From: Linepithema humile
Taxonomy: Eukaryota > Arthropoda > Insecta > Hymenoptera > Formicidae
DNA: 64,000 nucleotides
Reading direction: 5' to 3'
NCBI RefSeq assembly: GCF_040581485.1
Contig: NC_090128.1
Coordinates: 1,922,001 to 1,986,000 of the forward strand
A program made the position numbers and the translations under genes. Shown piece after piece: positions 36,701-49,020 of the stretch (the first letter of the stretch is position 1; every line of letters begins with the position of its first letter). The notes beneath the pieces were generated by a model. It made no database searches, was not told where the DNA came from, and worked only from the letters and a program-made list of their open reading frames with translations.

Positions 36701-39700
36701 AATGGACCCGTCAATAATTTCCGATAAACAAATGTTATTTGTACCATTCGATTATTTCCTTATTTAGGTAAATGTTGCGAAGTTATTTTTAAATTATCTG
36801 CAAAAACGTTTCTGAAAAATGCACAATTATAGACTTGATTCCTGACAAGCTAATTGCTTTAGCTAATTGCTTTACGCTACTCACAATTATTGGTTATTTG
36901 GAGTTAGAGTTAAGTTGCAATTAAGTGTCAAATATCAGTGCGTATCGATTGGACTTAGCGAACTAATTATCAGGTTTCGAACGAAAGCGAAGTAATTCAA
37001 TATTAGACGAGAGACTGTTGTCTCAAAAGTAATACGCAAAAGTAACGTTACCGAACCGCTCCGATGCCTTGTAAACTTTCCGTCGACGCGGAAGCGTAAT
37101 AAGAAGCAATTATCAAGTTCACATTGCGAATCGATCGGCATACTGCACGCTGCAATAAATCCGACGTAAAACAGACAGTTTAAGACCGCCTTTCGCCCAT
37201 CGTCGCAGAAGAGAAAGCTTTTTGTCAAATGCGATCTAGAAATCGCCTCGGGTTTCGAAAGTTCATAACACATCGCGCTAATTGTACAATATATAAATAA
37301 TATATTTCTGATTGACGAAAATCAAATATTCACCTATCGCGCGAGAGATTTGATTGTAATTTGCACTCTTCAATTTTCTCGAGGAACTGGATTTGTCGAG
37401 CGAAATTGCAAATAGCAGATAATTGATTACGCTCTTAACAACGATCTCACGTGCCTGTCGGCGGCGATATTTACGAGGCGCAATAAGTTGCGTGAATATG
37501 TTTACGCGATGCACAGCTGTTTCCAGATGCGGGAACAGCGCCCGTAACAAATACAAAGAGACCGCGTTGCGTTCTTTGACAGACGCGAGTGCAAGCTGGA
37601 CGCGCGGTGCGATTCTAATTATCTAAGTCTGTCACGGTCACAAATACAACTGGTGCAACGAGCACAATGGGCTCAATATCCGGTCGAAGAAATCGCGACC
37701 GCCAATTTCCACATAATCTCGAGATAATCGCTGGTCCTAATTTAATTCCGGAAAATCGCGCATCGGCGCGCAGGGGATTAAATTTTAAATCTCGAGCGAG
37801 AGGAATCACACATATTCGTTATATTAATTTCGAAAAAATTGCCAATTTTTTTCGCACAAGACCGATCATCGCTACGCGAGTCACGAAAATGCATTTTTGA
37901 AAAGGCACATCGAATAAGGGAGTATGTTAACTAACTTCTATTACTAGCAAAGTTTTTATATAGATGCAGTCAATATTTCCCGCTCGAGAGAGATGTATTT
38001 TTAAAAATTATGTCACACTGCAGGCTATATGCGTTTTTAGAAGACCTAAGAAATAAAATAAAAATGCACTAACTTAATTTTTATCATCAATCACGTTTCC
38101 ATAAATAAAATCAGCATTTTTTTCCCTCGCTTCGCAGTCCAATTTCTATCTTTTTTCCACCTTGAAATATATTTCTCATTCTTGCTGAATTGTTGGAGAA
38201 ATCGTAAAATCCGCTAGCACGTATTTCTTTCTTCTTAAATTGCTTTCAAAAAGCTTGTATTCTTTAAAAAAAAAGACTTTTCCCTGCAATTTCCATCATT
38301 TTCCGCGCGGGATGAATGAAGTCAGCATTCCTCCTGAGAGACGAGAACAATTCTACTCGCGCGGAGTCAACAACGCCGATACACTTATTAGCGTTTAATT
38401 AATTCTTAGAAAACCGAATGTTAGGAAATCCGTGGGTGTGAACTCTTTCGCGAGGCGTAACGCGTTCTGCACGCAACTGCGTGCAAATGAAAGAAAATAA
38501 TCGACTCTCCCCTTGTGTGATCTCTCGATACCATTGTCGCGATTTTCATGCAAAGCGTTCAGCTCGAGCGCGTCGATAAAAATCTACAATGCGCATAATT
38601 TCGATTTCGATCGAGTCTTCGCGTGTGCTGCAAAATAAGTTTTTCAACCTTCGTTATGTCGATGATAAACAGGTTCGCGCATTTCCCTTCACCGCAAATT
38701 GGAAATGTGATTTTAATGTGTCACGAAATTACCTGCGCAATTACACGCCTGTGAATTGAAGCTTTTAATAGTTTCGCAACTCGGAGCGTCGAATATCGCA
38801 AACTTCGCTTTCTTTTAGCAACACAAAAATGATTTTCTTCGACGTGATGCTAGAAATGGCATCACCCAGAAGCCGCAGCACGTCGGAGCATCAGCGATCA
38901 ATTCGAGCTTCAATCAATCTCAAGAACCACGAGATAATAATACCCAATAAAAAAAAATTACTAGACAGCCGTGCTGGCGATACAATAGGGCTGTCCAGTC
39001 TGTCCTTGATACACTTTCCTACGTTTTTTTATCTTTCCGCAAAACAGCGATGTTATTTCCAGCGGAACTGCTGGGCGCCTTTTTTTTTTTTTTTTTTTTA
39101 TTAATATTTCGACATTTATTCAATCGATTCATATATAACAAATCGGATGGCTATTGTTTGCAGAAAATGCATGGCTATTGTTTGCAGAAAATGTGAAAAG
39201 CCGCGATTAAGCTCTGCGTGACCTCGCACTGCGTATTACGTGTATTGCGTAGCGTCGATTAATTCGAATGACATTATTCTGAACTTGAAAATCAACGTCG
39301 GAAACGCGACTCGCCTAAGCCAGCCGGATAACATGGAATCACCCGCGCCGGAGGGTCAGCGGTCGACTCGCGCAAGAATGATGCTCGTCATTTTTGTCCC
39401 ATAAATCGCGTCGGAACGGAATTATATCACGGGCTCGCGAATATCGCTGGCGGAATAAAAAATTGCGCAACGATCGGCGGCACCGATTGAATTCGCATTA
39501 TTCGCGATAAGCAATAATTGACTCCGCATCTTTTTTATCATAGAATATAAGCGTCTATTAAGGCTGAGATACGCTGGAGACACAGCAGCCATAAAGAGAA
39601 TTAGGCCTAGCGATTCGGACCCCGTTCGATCGCTCCGAATAACGATATGCATGCGTCGAGATGCATTGAAAACGTTCATCTCCGATCGACTGTTCGTCGA

Positions 39701-40035
39701 TGCGGCGATTCCCGTAGCGAAGCGGGTCGGACAATCAGCGCGAAAGTGCTCGGCGCTCGCATGTAAACAAACGGAGCTGTCAGTTGGATCGATGTAAATG
39801 CTCGAGTAACAGCTGTGTGCCGTGCGCACCGTCGCGAGGCGAACAAAGAAATTGCGGCGAGACGGAGGAGGAATAGGAGAGAAACGGAGACGGATAAGGA
39901 AACGACGACTCACCGTAGGAGAAGCGAGAGGGTCTTGTTGTTGGCGCACTCGAGGATCTTCTTCTTTTCCCAGCCCTCGACCGTTTTCACCCATTCCTCG
40001 CCCGGGCTACGCCAGTCCTTGGATATGAACGGCAT
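27797..40035 (-). CDS. FBXO25/32: F-box protein, FBXO25/FBXO32 (atrogin) family
   Basis: Seven minus-strand exons: 40035-39914, 29495-29449, 29188-29139, 28969-28783, 28618-28443, 28365-28115 and 27995-27797. They join in continuous frame to 343 aa; the vertebrate proteins are about 355-367 aa. The family provides the substrate-recognition subunit of SCF (Skp1-Cul1-F-box) ubiquitin ligases; FBXO32 drives muscle protein breakdown in vertebrates. The first exon reads MPFISKDWRSPGEEWVKTVEGW, a family hallmark. A Lys-rich exon follows (KDAGDKKEKDKKK). The middle helical region includes LKRLDFLSAVHDCRRFNYIVRL. The F-box lies at about residues 202-245 (WSDLPPECRREVLLRLSD). The C-terminus has the conserved LCRNCRCLFWRSLGHPC and ends in QTFLKFFSL. 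Intron 1 is 10.4 kb; exons 2 and 3 are only 47 and 50 bases. A single gene probably represents both vertebrate paralogues. Confidence 0.95.
33258..33279. repeat. (CG)n dinucleotide run
   Basis: About eleven consecutive CG units flanked by cacacg/gtgtgcacac-type alternating purine-pyrimidine sequence, within FBXO intron 1. Such tracts can adopt Z-DNA and are open to methylation. Confidence 0.9.
35157..35575. repeat. Compound foldback element
   Basis: The left arm (about 35172-35330) and right arm (about 35391-35540) are reverse complements with some mismatches, from cagcacta-gttttatgat at the left to atcataaaa-gtagtgctg at the right. The intervening 60 bases (gatattatcaag, ctaataatta) repeat part of the left arm in direct orientation, so three copies of one sequence are present. 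Weaker pairing extends to about 35157 and 35575. No ORF; it is probably a non-autonomous element or nested insertion in FBXO intron 1. Confidence 0.75.
39147..39193 (+). repeat. 24-base tandem duplication
   Basis: The unit atggctattgtttgcagaaa followed by atgc occurs twice in tandem with no visible mismatch, the second copy losing only its last base. Confidence 0.9.
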
Positions 40036-42324
40036 CCTGGCTCACGGCGCGGGCGGGCGGGGACGCGCGCGACGCCAGACGACGACGATCGGGATCAACT
40101 TGCGACAACTTGCGACAACTCGAAGAGGCGCGGGGACGCAAGGCGCACCTTGCCGTCGCCGTGGACGCCGAATGTGTGCCCGTCGCGCTCGCAGAGCGAC
40201 TTCACTCTCGGTCTCTCGCGCTCCGCCGCCGAGCGAGCGCGCATGGCTTTGTTTTAGTGACGTCACCGCGCATCAGCTGTGAGGCAGCGTTGCGACGCAT
40301 ACGCACACACCTTCACTCCAGATGTTAAACATCTCGCATCGTGTCTGAGAGTACCGTCTACGCTGCGAACTGCCTCTTCTGCGTTTAGCTCTGCACTACA
40401 TTATATTTCTGTCTAATACATTTACTGTTGCATTTATTTCTCGAAGGATGCAATGATACAGCTGAAAGGAGCGGCCAATTTCACCTGTCAGTTTCATATT
40501 TTTGCAGGCAAACGCCATCTGTCATCTGCATTGGGAAAGTTATTTACAGACCCAACATTGCCTAACATTCTGCAGGCAAGTGTCATCTGTTAGTGCTATT
40601 CAGAAGTTTTTTGTTACCAAACTTTACGCATGCGCAGCAGCAGATGCGTCCATATACCGGGTATCAAATAAATTGCGATACAACCGGCGAAATAATGATT
40701 CCTGCGAAGAAGCGAATAAAAAAATATTTACAATGAATTTTTCTGATTTGTTAGACCATAATTTTGTATGGGAGAATAATATAAATATAACTCATTCATT
40801 TGGATAAAGAAAAGCTAATTATTGCAACGATTGTACATAAATTTTCTCTACGTACAATAATCAAATATTCGATCGAGTAGTTCAATTATTGCTCAAACTG
40901 CACGGACTAAACACCTTTAGTTTGTTGTAAAAACGAACCTGCCGGAAAAGCGATGCGAATGATGATCGCGGAGAAATGTAACGTTTAATTTATATTTTGT
41001 AACGATTCAGACGTCGCTACGAGGGCCGCAAAACACCTTCCATCCGTCACTGACCGGCCGGGGCACATGACGTGGCGTGCGGACTGTCACGGACACCAAC
41101 TGACACTGACAAGTGTGCTAGCTCAATCGCTCCGCGCCGCACACGAATCGCTCACGGTCGCGCAAACATGCGTTTCGAACCGCTCTGATTGCCCGCGAGG
41201 ACATCACGCGCGTATCAGCGTCTAGATAGTGGCGTCGTCCGCCTAATTGAAGGAAGGTAAGCATCGCTTTTATGCGCTTCCCCTCGCACTCCAGGAGTCA
41301 ATAAGCGTTTGTTAAATGCGATTCCGCGCTCGTTGAAATCTATCGCAATTTCGCAATCGCGGCGCACAAACGGCGTAAAACTTGAGTGAGCGTGCGATGC
41401 CTGTTACGTATGATAATAATGTATTATACGCGTCACATGCGCGCAGTTCTTTCTTACAATATTCTGTCCTCATGCTGCCCGGCAAGATATGGATCCAGGT
41501 ATTTAGTCGACGAGCTTTCTGTTTTCGGGACAAATCTCTCACTCAGACTGTAGCGGATAGAATCGACTGTGCTTTGCAGCTTTCGTTGTGTAACAAATAA
41601 AGTTTCTCATACTGTGACATCATCTGCGAAGTATGCAGATGTGCAGAAACATTTTTTTCTTATCGATGTTATCGCTTTAATATTTACATTAAAATTATTG
41701 CGCATTTTATTTTAAACGCTTGTGACTTTTATCGGTGCATGTGCACAGCATCTCTGAAATATTAAAATATTAAGAGAATTGTGCAATGAAAAGTAGAACT
41801 TGCAAAAATTCGCAAAAATGGAACATTGTTTTGCTGCTATTATTATTTGCATTTTTATTTTGAGCGTTATATCATTATCATAATTGTAATGTGTGCAATT
41901 CTTAATGACAAAGTGCATGATAAAATTGCCTTCAACACATAGAAGTAAAAAAGTAATTTTATATAAAATGCTACTATAATTTTATACTATTGACTGATGT
42001 TTGAGCATCAAGATATTACAACAGCTATTACATAAAACTTGCGAGAAAGAGTGATCACTCTGTATCAGTCTGACGATAATTTATGCTTACAAAGATATTA
42101 TTTTAGAGCAAAAATTTTATTTGTTTCACTTTATTGACCTTTTTATCTCGTGGATAAACCAATTGCTAGTTAAGAATATCACAGATATTTAATAATTCAT
42201 AAAATAATTACAGTGAGATAGCAAATCTCCACTAATTATTACATTTTAATACGCGATTTTATTAATTAATGTGCGATGATTAACTCATAGAATTTTATTA
42301 TAAATGTTGTTTATGCTTTATTAG
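40036..42324. promoter_or_regulatory. Divergent promoter region FBXO25/32 / ITPRID-like gene
   Basis: A CpG-rich stretch at about 40036-40330 is the likely FBXO25/32 promoter. A second GC-rich stretch at about 41000-41260 ends in a good donor (gaaggaag|gtaagc at 41257), so it is a likely 5' exon of the ITPRID-like gene. Joining it to the exon at 42325 gives no in-frame ATG before residue M at 42384, so a coding exon or another start may be missing. The remainder is AT-rich. Confidence 0.5.
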
Positions 42325-45300
42325 AGAATGTGGGCAAGGAAACTATTCTAAAGGTGACAGATTGGCTGCGTGGAGTTTGGGAAATGAGACGGCGTGCCGG
42401 TGGACCGGTGCAACAATGGATTGACTCGATACCATTGTCCACAAAATCGGAGATCGCCATTGGCAGCGAGTGCCGGGAGCACGGCCCGAGCAAATCGTTA
42501 ACACTAACAGAGCCTAAGGACATTCCGTTTCCTAAGGATCCAAAGCCTCCAAGTATGACTGTATCGGCGCCTATTAATGTTCCTAATTCTGCAGCAATGA
42601 ATACACCAACACTTCCAAGGTATTATTAAGAAAAAAAAAAAAAAACAATTCGAAGATCAACATTGCTCTCTCATTACGAATCCGCGAAATTGAACCGTCG
42701 GTATTCATTTCAATTGCAGTTCGTTTCCTCATCACAGACTGGCGCGAGACGCGAGCTTTCAGTCGGACAGCAGTCACTGCAGCAGCGTTGAGAGTTTATT
42801 AGAATTACGAAAAGCGGATCCGACAGCGATCCTGCTCGATCTTGGTTTCGGCGGCTGCTCGGCCAGTCCGCAGGAGAACGGATCGGTTTCTCGCATTCCT
42901 AAACGGTTCCTTCAGCCATCGTCGTTACAAGGCATCGCTATAGACGAGTTCCTTAAGCAGCAGCAGCAAAGCAGCGAATCTTTTGATTCAGTATCTTTAG
43001 GATATAGAGGTCTAACAGGTAAGGTTGATTTTTTTTTCAGTGACAATTAAACTACATAGAAAATTTGAACTGTTCATTAAAGATTCAATTTTTTTTTTTT
43101 CTGTACAAATAATACAGATAAGAATAATTCCGCGTCGCTCTTACGATTTTACGATTATAACTTTATGAAATGTGTGTTGCAAACTCGCAGGAGTATTTTT
43201 TATGAACTTTATGACTGTTAAATTTTTATTTCTGGGTGTAAAATGTAAACAGACAGATATTTTGTCATACAGCATGATAATGTTATAGGAAACAGTAGCG
43301 CATTACGCGTGCCTACGCGTGTTCGACAACGCGGAAACTCCAGACCAAGTAATTTTGTAAGTCTCGCGTGAAAACTTGTGGCTAGAATTGTTTTGATGTG
43401 TTCTTATAAAGTTAATTTAATCATATTTATTTAGAAATGTATAGCTGTTTTTTTAATACTATTAGAGTTTTTTATTTGAGTAAGAGTTACAGCTTATTTC
43501 TGCTTAGATTGTTGTTGAGCTTGTGCTATTAAAGTCAATCAATATGCAATAGTTTGCTATTTTTACGTAGAAATTAATTTGTCTTAATATTATGTATGAA
43601 TAGATTATTTATATAGATTTGTGTATAAATATATATATTAGATACTTTTAAAGATATTTCAAGATACACTCGATAATGCATAATTATATGCGCATAATAA
43701 TAGGCTTCATCAAGTTGTGGAGATGTAATAATGTTATGTGTGTTTAGTTTTCGATCGATTTGCATGCATAATAGTATGATATTTGAAATTAATATGATAA
43801 TATGTACTAATAGTAGTAGCACGGATTTATAAAACATAGTATTAGCTGTTGACGAGAAAATCTAATGAATATCTCGCAATGGTCATGTAAAGTAGCATTT
43901 AATTTTTTTTTTAATTTTAAGCGCGTGTAATGATTTGTTTTAAAAATACCCGGTTGCGATAACCCGAGAATTTATCGAATGTGATAGAATTGATCTGTGC
44001 AGTATCATTTTCAGCGTGCACTATGCATCTTTTCAGTGTTGCATTTTTTTAATCGTTAGTTTTATTTGTTTTATGGGTATTACACCAAATTCTCCACTAA
44101 CTCTAATAAAGAGATATATATCTTTTTTACATTTCCCGAAGGATCACCATATGTAGCGCCGTCGGAAATTGTGCAAAAGATTATGGACCGCTTGCGGGAG
44201 CACGAAAGCCATGAAGGGGATACGAGTGCGTACAGCTGCGAACCGTGCAGTCCATCGCAGCAAAATGGCAGGCTCTCTGTTCTGTCTCCTGATAACAGGC
44301 AGTTCTTGGAACAGCAACGTTCCAGAAGTCCGGATATGCGCAACAAACGTATGATTATAGGTAAATAGGGGGAGCTAAGGCGAATAATTTCGTACCAACG
44401 TTCGACTTGTATAAATTGCGCCTCTTCTCTTGCAGGAGAAAAGTCGTTTGCCTTCGGATGCGACGGAAATTTAATTGAAATATCCACAAGTGGCACGAAA
44501 CTTGCGTCCAGTGATGCGAAAGATGATGACGATAGCCTGTTGGATGCTAATGTATCTATAGAATTAAAGCAATCCTCTCCGGAAGAAAGTATAATGTCCC
44601 ATTACTGGTACTTTTCGACGAATGACAAGAAGCTCACGAAACAGTTGTCGTTTGACGATACTGTCGAATTTCCTAAAGCTGACCAATTATCAAAAGACAA
44701 TCTGGTGGACCCAAATAGCTCGGACATTGCTCAAAGTGGCACAAGTGTAGATGATAATAAACGAGAATATGATGCGTCGACTCCCACGTGCAAAAAATAC
44801 GAGTTCCCTGACGTTCGTACGGCTAGCTACGGTTCCTTTGACACTTTGAAGAGTAAATTTTTGAAGAGTAAAATGCTCGAGGAGCGAAGATTTAGTGATG
44901 GCGCAATGCGCACCACTGAAAGCCAAAGTAAGGGAAGCACGTTAATAGAGAAAAGAAAAAGCTTCAAAAGACAGTCCAGAGTGTGTGATACAGCTGCGAT
45001 GCATTATTGCGATCTGAGTCCTATTAGATCTAGCGTATCGAATGCAATATCTGAATCTAATATAGACAATGAAGAAGAAGAAGTATCGAATAATGTAACT
45101 AATAGTGCGCACCAACTAGATACATTAAAACCATTCGAGCCTACTGAGCGTAAAAGTGATCTGGAACCAACGATAGATACGGAATCTTCATCTGGAAAGC
45201 CTACTTGTACGCCTTCGCCATCGAGGATTAGCGAATCCATCGACAAGATAGAACGATCCTTAGCTACAGAGGCAGACTCAGCAGAGGAAGATTTAGCACC

Positions 45301-45556
45301 CAGCGATCATTCAGGTATGGAAGATAATCAAATTTGTTGTTATAAAAGTAGTGTGTGTACAGATTGTAAGCACGGTAAGAATTGCACAGATTGTTACTGT
45401 CACGCCGACAAACGGAAATATTGGAAAAAGATGGAAAAGATCATGCGGGAAAATAGAAAGTTGGAGGATATGCTAGCGAGAAGTAGAAGGGAGATGGCAG
45501 AAATTCGTGATATGCTGAGTAATGTTTTATCGGTTAGAATGGAACCAGGATTTTAA
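42325..45556 (+). CDS. ITPRID/KRAP-like IP3-receptor-interacting protein (5' end missing)
   Basis: Exons: 42325-42619, 42720-43018, 43289-43348 (or -43356), 44142-44360 and 44436-45556, about 663 residues visible. The signature is the KRAP-type IP3-receptor-binding region: VESLLELRKADPTAILLDLG, then IPKRFLQPSSLQGIAIDEFL, matching the DPEEIL-NLGFG ... IP-RF--SS--KGID arrangement of vertebrate ITPRID1/2 and TESPA1. Those proteins bind IP3 receptors and place them at actin-linked sites, so a role in Ca2+ release is inferred. An upstream helix (ILKVTDWLRGVW) also fits the family. The large last exon is Ser/Asp-rich and disordered, then has a Cys/His-rich cluster and a C-terminal coiled coil (MEKIMRENRKLEDMLARSRR). 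The exon 3 donor is ambiguous: GTAATT at 43349 gives a phase fitting the next acceptor, whereas GTAAGT at 43357 would need a poor acceptor. The start codon is not resolved. Confidence 0.85.
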
Positions 45557-48500
45557 ATGAACCGTCAAAAGATTGGATTTTTTGCCAGTTTTTGGTGAAA
45601 GAGAGAAATGGCTAACTATAGTTATCATCTTGTGATATAGGATATGTGTGTACTAGGGCAGAAAACTCTAATACCCTCATAAAATTTCGAGCTTTCTATA
45701 CATTCAACATTTCGGACTGGTCTACTTCTCTATTTTAGAAATCGAATATTTTCGAAGCACGTGTTTTGTAAGACACAAAGAATATTTCTACGACCTATAC
45801 ACGAGAATAACGGATCTTTTAGCGTCTATTTTTAATTCAAAATATTAAGAAACACAAAAAATATGATATTACCTCTGTGCTAAGCGCGCCATAAAAAAAT
45901 ATTAGCACAAATCTTTTTATATATTTGCACCTTTATTCGCAACTCGTGCATTTTTTTACACATCTTAAAACGAGTTATAAATAAAGATGCAAATCCTGTT
46001 GAAGTATACAAATTTTATTTAATACTAGGTCAAAAAGATGAGTGCAATAAATCTAACGTTGCAATATTTCGTTGAACAGTGTATATTGCAATGAGTAAAC
46101 ATAAGTTTATGAGGTGAATGCGCATGAAATTGAACATATCAATGATATTATGGAAATATTAGTTAACAGGAGAGAAGAGAATTTTGCAATCGACAATTCG
46201 GATACCAATTCAGCGGCGATATTAAAGCACGTAAGATGATTGAGTTTTATGTCGTCTGGCTTTTTTGACAATTTGACTTTTGCTGCTGTGCAGATTTTAT
46301 TCTGCAACTTACTCGAAACGACTGACCGACTCAGTCTATCTTGGCTTACTTTGGTTTTTTTTTTTTCTTTCTCTCTCCCTATCTCACTCTAATCGTCTCA
46401 TTGTTGTGTGAATCCTATACATTCCCGTTACCATATCTAATATACTTGTTAAGTTTGAAATGTCGAATTAACGTTTGTTACCTTCTAATTATATTTGTTG
46501 ATGGAGCATCTCGTTTTACCTCACGGTTGGCAAGCAATTTGTCACAGTTTTCCCTTGTTCACGTTTGGTAGTGTCTGTATAGTTTATTTAGTATTTTAGT
46601 CATATGTATTTTGTAATATACATGTGCATCAAAAAGAATTAACTGCATTAGAGCATAACAGTGGGAGCACGATCAAAATAGTGACGAAAGTTTGATACTT
46701 TCGTCAGTTTTCTAATAGGTGCGTACATTTCACAATAATAAGTTTTAATCATAACGAATACTAGCCACTTCATGCTTTATGCAAAAGGAATTTGAGATCT
46801 AGTCCTGTACCGTTACTGTGAACACAGTGATATCTAATTTTTAACTTTTCCTTGTATAACCAAGATAATAACTCCAAGAAATTTTAAGAAACTCATGGTT
46901 TTGAATATTAATTATTATATAATATATTAAGAATTAGTTCGTCCTGCCATAAATAATAAAGTCATCACTTCTTGATTATGGGTATTTTTACATCGTAATT
47001 GTAAATAATATATACATTTATTTAGTTTTAATGTATTTTTTTTTTAATCTAACATGATTTAGCAAAACGGCATAGTATAAGTAGCTGATATATTAAAAGA
47101 ATCTCCGTATTAATTTCGTAAGAATTAATCAAGTGTGTTTATTGTGCAAATTATACGATAGTATAAATAGCAGAATAGCAGAATCATTTACAAAAATATA
47201 TTTGGGCAGGAGCAGAAAAAATGTTAAGTACATTAAATTAATATATATTTATATATTGTGTTATTAAATGTATATGTTTGTCCACTTTTTACTTAATGCA
47301 TAAAATGCTAACATCAATTGGAAGTTTATTTGATATTACTAAGTGCGTTTTTACTCAATTTTTCTTAAGTCATAACACTCACATCGTCACTCAATAAAGG
47401 AAATTGCATTTTTTTATTTAATCGCAATATATAATCAAATTGTAATTAGCACAGAGATTACAAGATTATAATCAAAACGATTCAGTACAAATCATAAACT
47501 TTGGAACGTTATTTAACTTTTACATAATGAACTTTTTACACAGTAAACATCCACTTTTTACATAATAAGTCGATAATATATTCTGTACTTATGATATTTT
47601 TCTCGTTTCTTGCACAATTATTAAGTGATGAAGTCCAAATAAGATACATATTATCTATAGTAGTACAGAGAGAGAAAGTAGTTATACAAACAGAATAGGA
47701 GCACTCTAGAAGTAAGGTACAATTGTACAACTGTGGGAGAACTCAATAAATATTTACCACAATTGGATGTCCAATTTTTTCATGTATATTATCCATGATT
47801 CGTACTTATTGGATTTATCAGCTAAACGCACGTTGCGTAACACTTCATAGAAACAAATAGTAATTTGTTTTTACCCTTTCCCCGCTTATAAAGAATAAAT
47901 TATGCTAAGAAAAAAGGAAAAATTGGTCAAAGAACACACCTGAAGTGGATCTTAAATATATTATATATATTTGTATAAATGTCTTTTGAGTTATATATAA
48001 TATAATCATACATAAAAGCATGTCAATTTTTAAAAAATAGTATGTTAATTGACAAAATAATGCGGGATTACTTGTAACGATAAATATAATAAGATAAATT
48101 GATCATCGATAACGGCGTAACTTACCGATTTTTCCTCTTTCCCTAGCCTAACTTATTCTTAACAAATTCGATAAAAGATCTAAATGCAGATTATTACTGG
48201 AAGTGTTTTCTAGATTTTGTTACATCTTACGATTAAGTGTACGCACAAGAACTGACTCAGCGTCGCCCGTAGCAGTTAGGGGAACCATAGTAAATATTGC
48301 CTGCAGAATTCATTATTCTCTTCATACCGCTCTGAATGTTGGCGTTGTTCTTGACTTTAATCTTGGAGCTGATCAAAGAAAGATATGTACGAATAAATGA
48401 TGCATTTCACTATATATTCATATTCAGTCAACTGATCTCGACTGTTCATACTGTTTCTTTGTATTTTTGCTATCATATCGAATACTATTCATTTGCGATG

Positions 48501-49020
48501 ACATGTTGGTTCCATTTATTTCTGTCTAAGGGCGCGCTTAAAATAGCCACATAGGTCGCAAGGCCAATGCTCTGTAAAATAAAGCTTAAATTATGAGTAG
48601 ACTAACGATAGCGTCTTAAAAAAAAAAATGAACATCAACATGCATCCATTACATTAGGTAACATTGATTTCTGTCCAAGACGTGAAACATTTGTAAATCA
48701 ATCGATATTTGCCGAACTCTGTAAATACATATGCACGCGAGTAGCTCTAATAACTTAAGCTCACACACATATTTTTGTCAGAGACGTGAATTATAGCTAA
48801 AGCTACCCCCAGTAATAAATTCAAAGAGCCATGGTCCACCCGATATTAAGTTTCGAACATAAATTTGCTACAGTACCATGTCGATCTGCGTCCGTGTGTG
48901 TATGTGTGAGTAAACTTTAAATATGGTTCGTAGATGGTGTACATGTAGATGTGATGTTCCTTCCATTGTCGCGTGTTTTCTTAAACGTATATAAACAAAT
49001 AAGATCATACTCAATCTAAT
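45557..49020. other. Convergent 3' region
   Basis: A 3.4 kb AT-rich stretch between the stop codons of the convergent ITPRID-like and acidic-protein genes. It has no supported coding region and several AATAAA-like sites on both strands, so it probably includes a long 3'UTR of the ITPRID-like gene. A small T/CT-rich stretch lies near 46351-46380. Confidence 0.5.

Larger units (their letters stand above)
29496..39913 (-). other. FBXO25/32 intron 1 (10.4 kb)
   Basis: Exon 1 ends CTACG|GTGAGT and exon 2 starts after tttcttacag|CGG, with matching phase (CG|C, Arg). No ORF in either strand resembles a protein family. The left half is richer in CG-containing words than the right. It carries a GC-dinucleotide run at 33258-33279, a compound inverted repeat at 35157-35575, small AT palindromes near 34628-34648, a 24-base tandem duplication at 39147-39193 and homopolymer runs. 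It could hold enhancers or unspliced RNA genes that I cannot recognise. Confidence 0.75.

Noticed and set aside
39422..39994. 190-codon minus-strand frame overlapping FBXO exon 1
   Set aside because: It is in a different frame from the recognisable MPFISKDWRSPGEEW exon and includes intron sequence past the donor at 39913.
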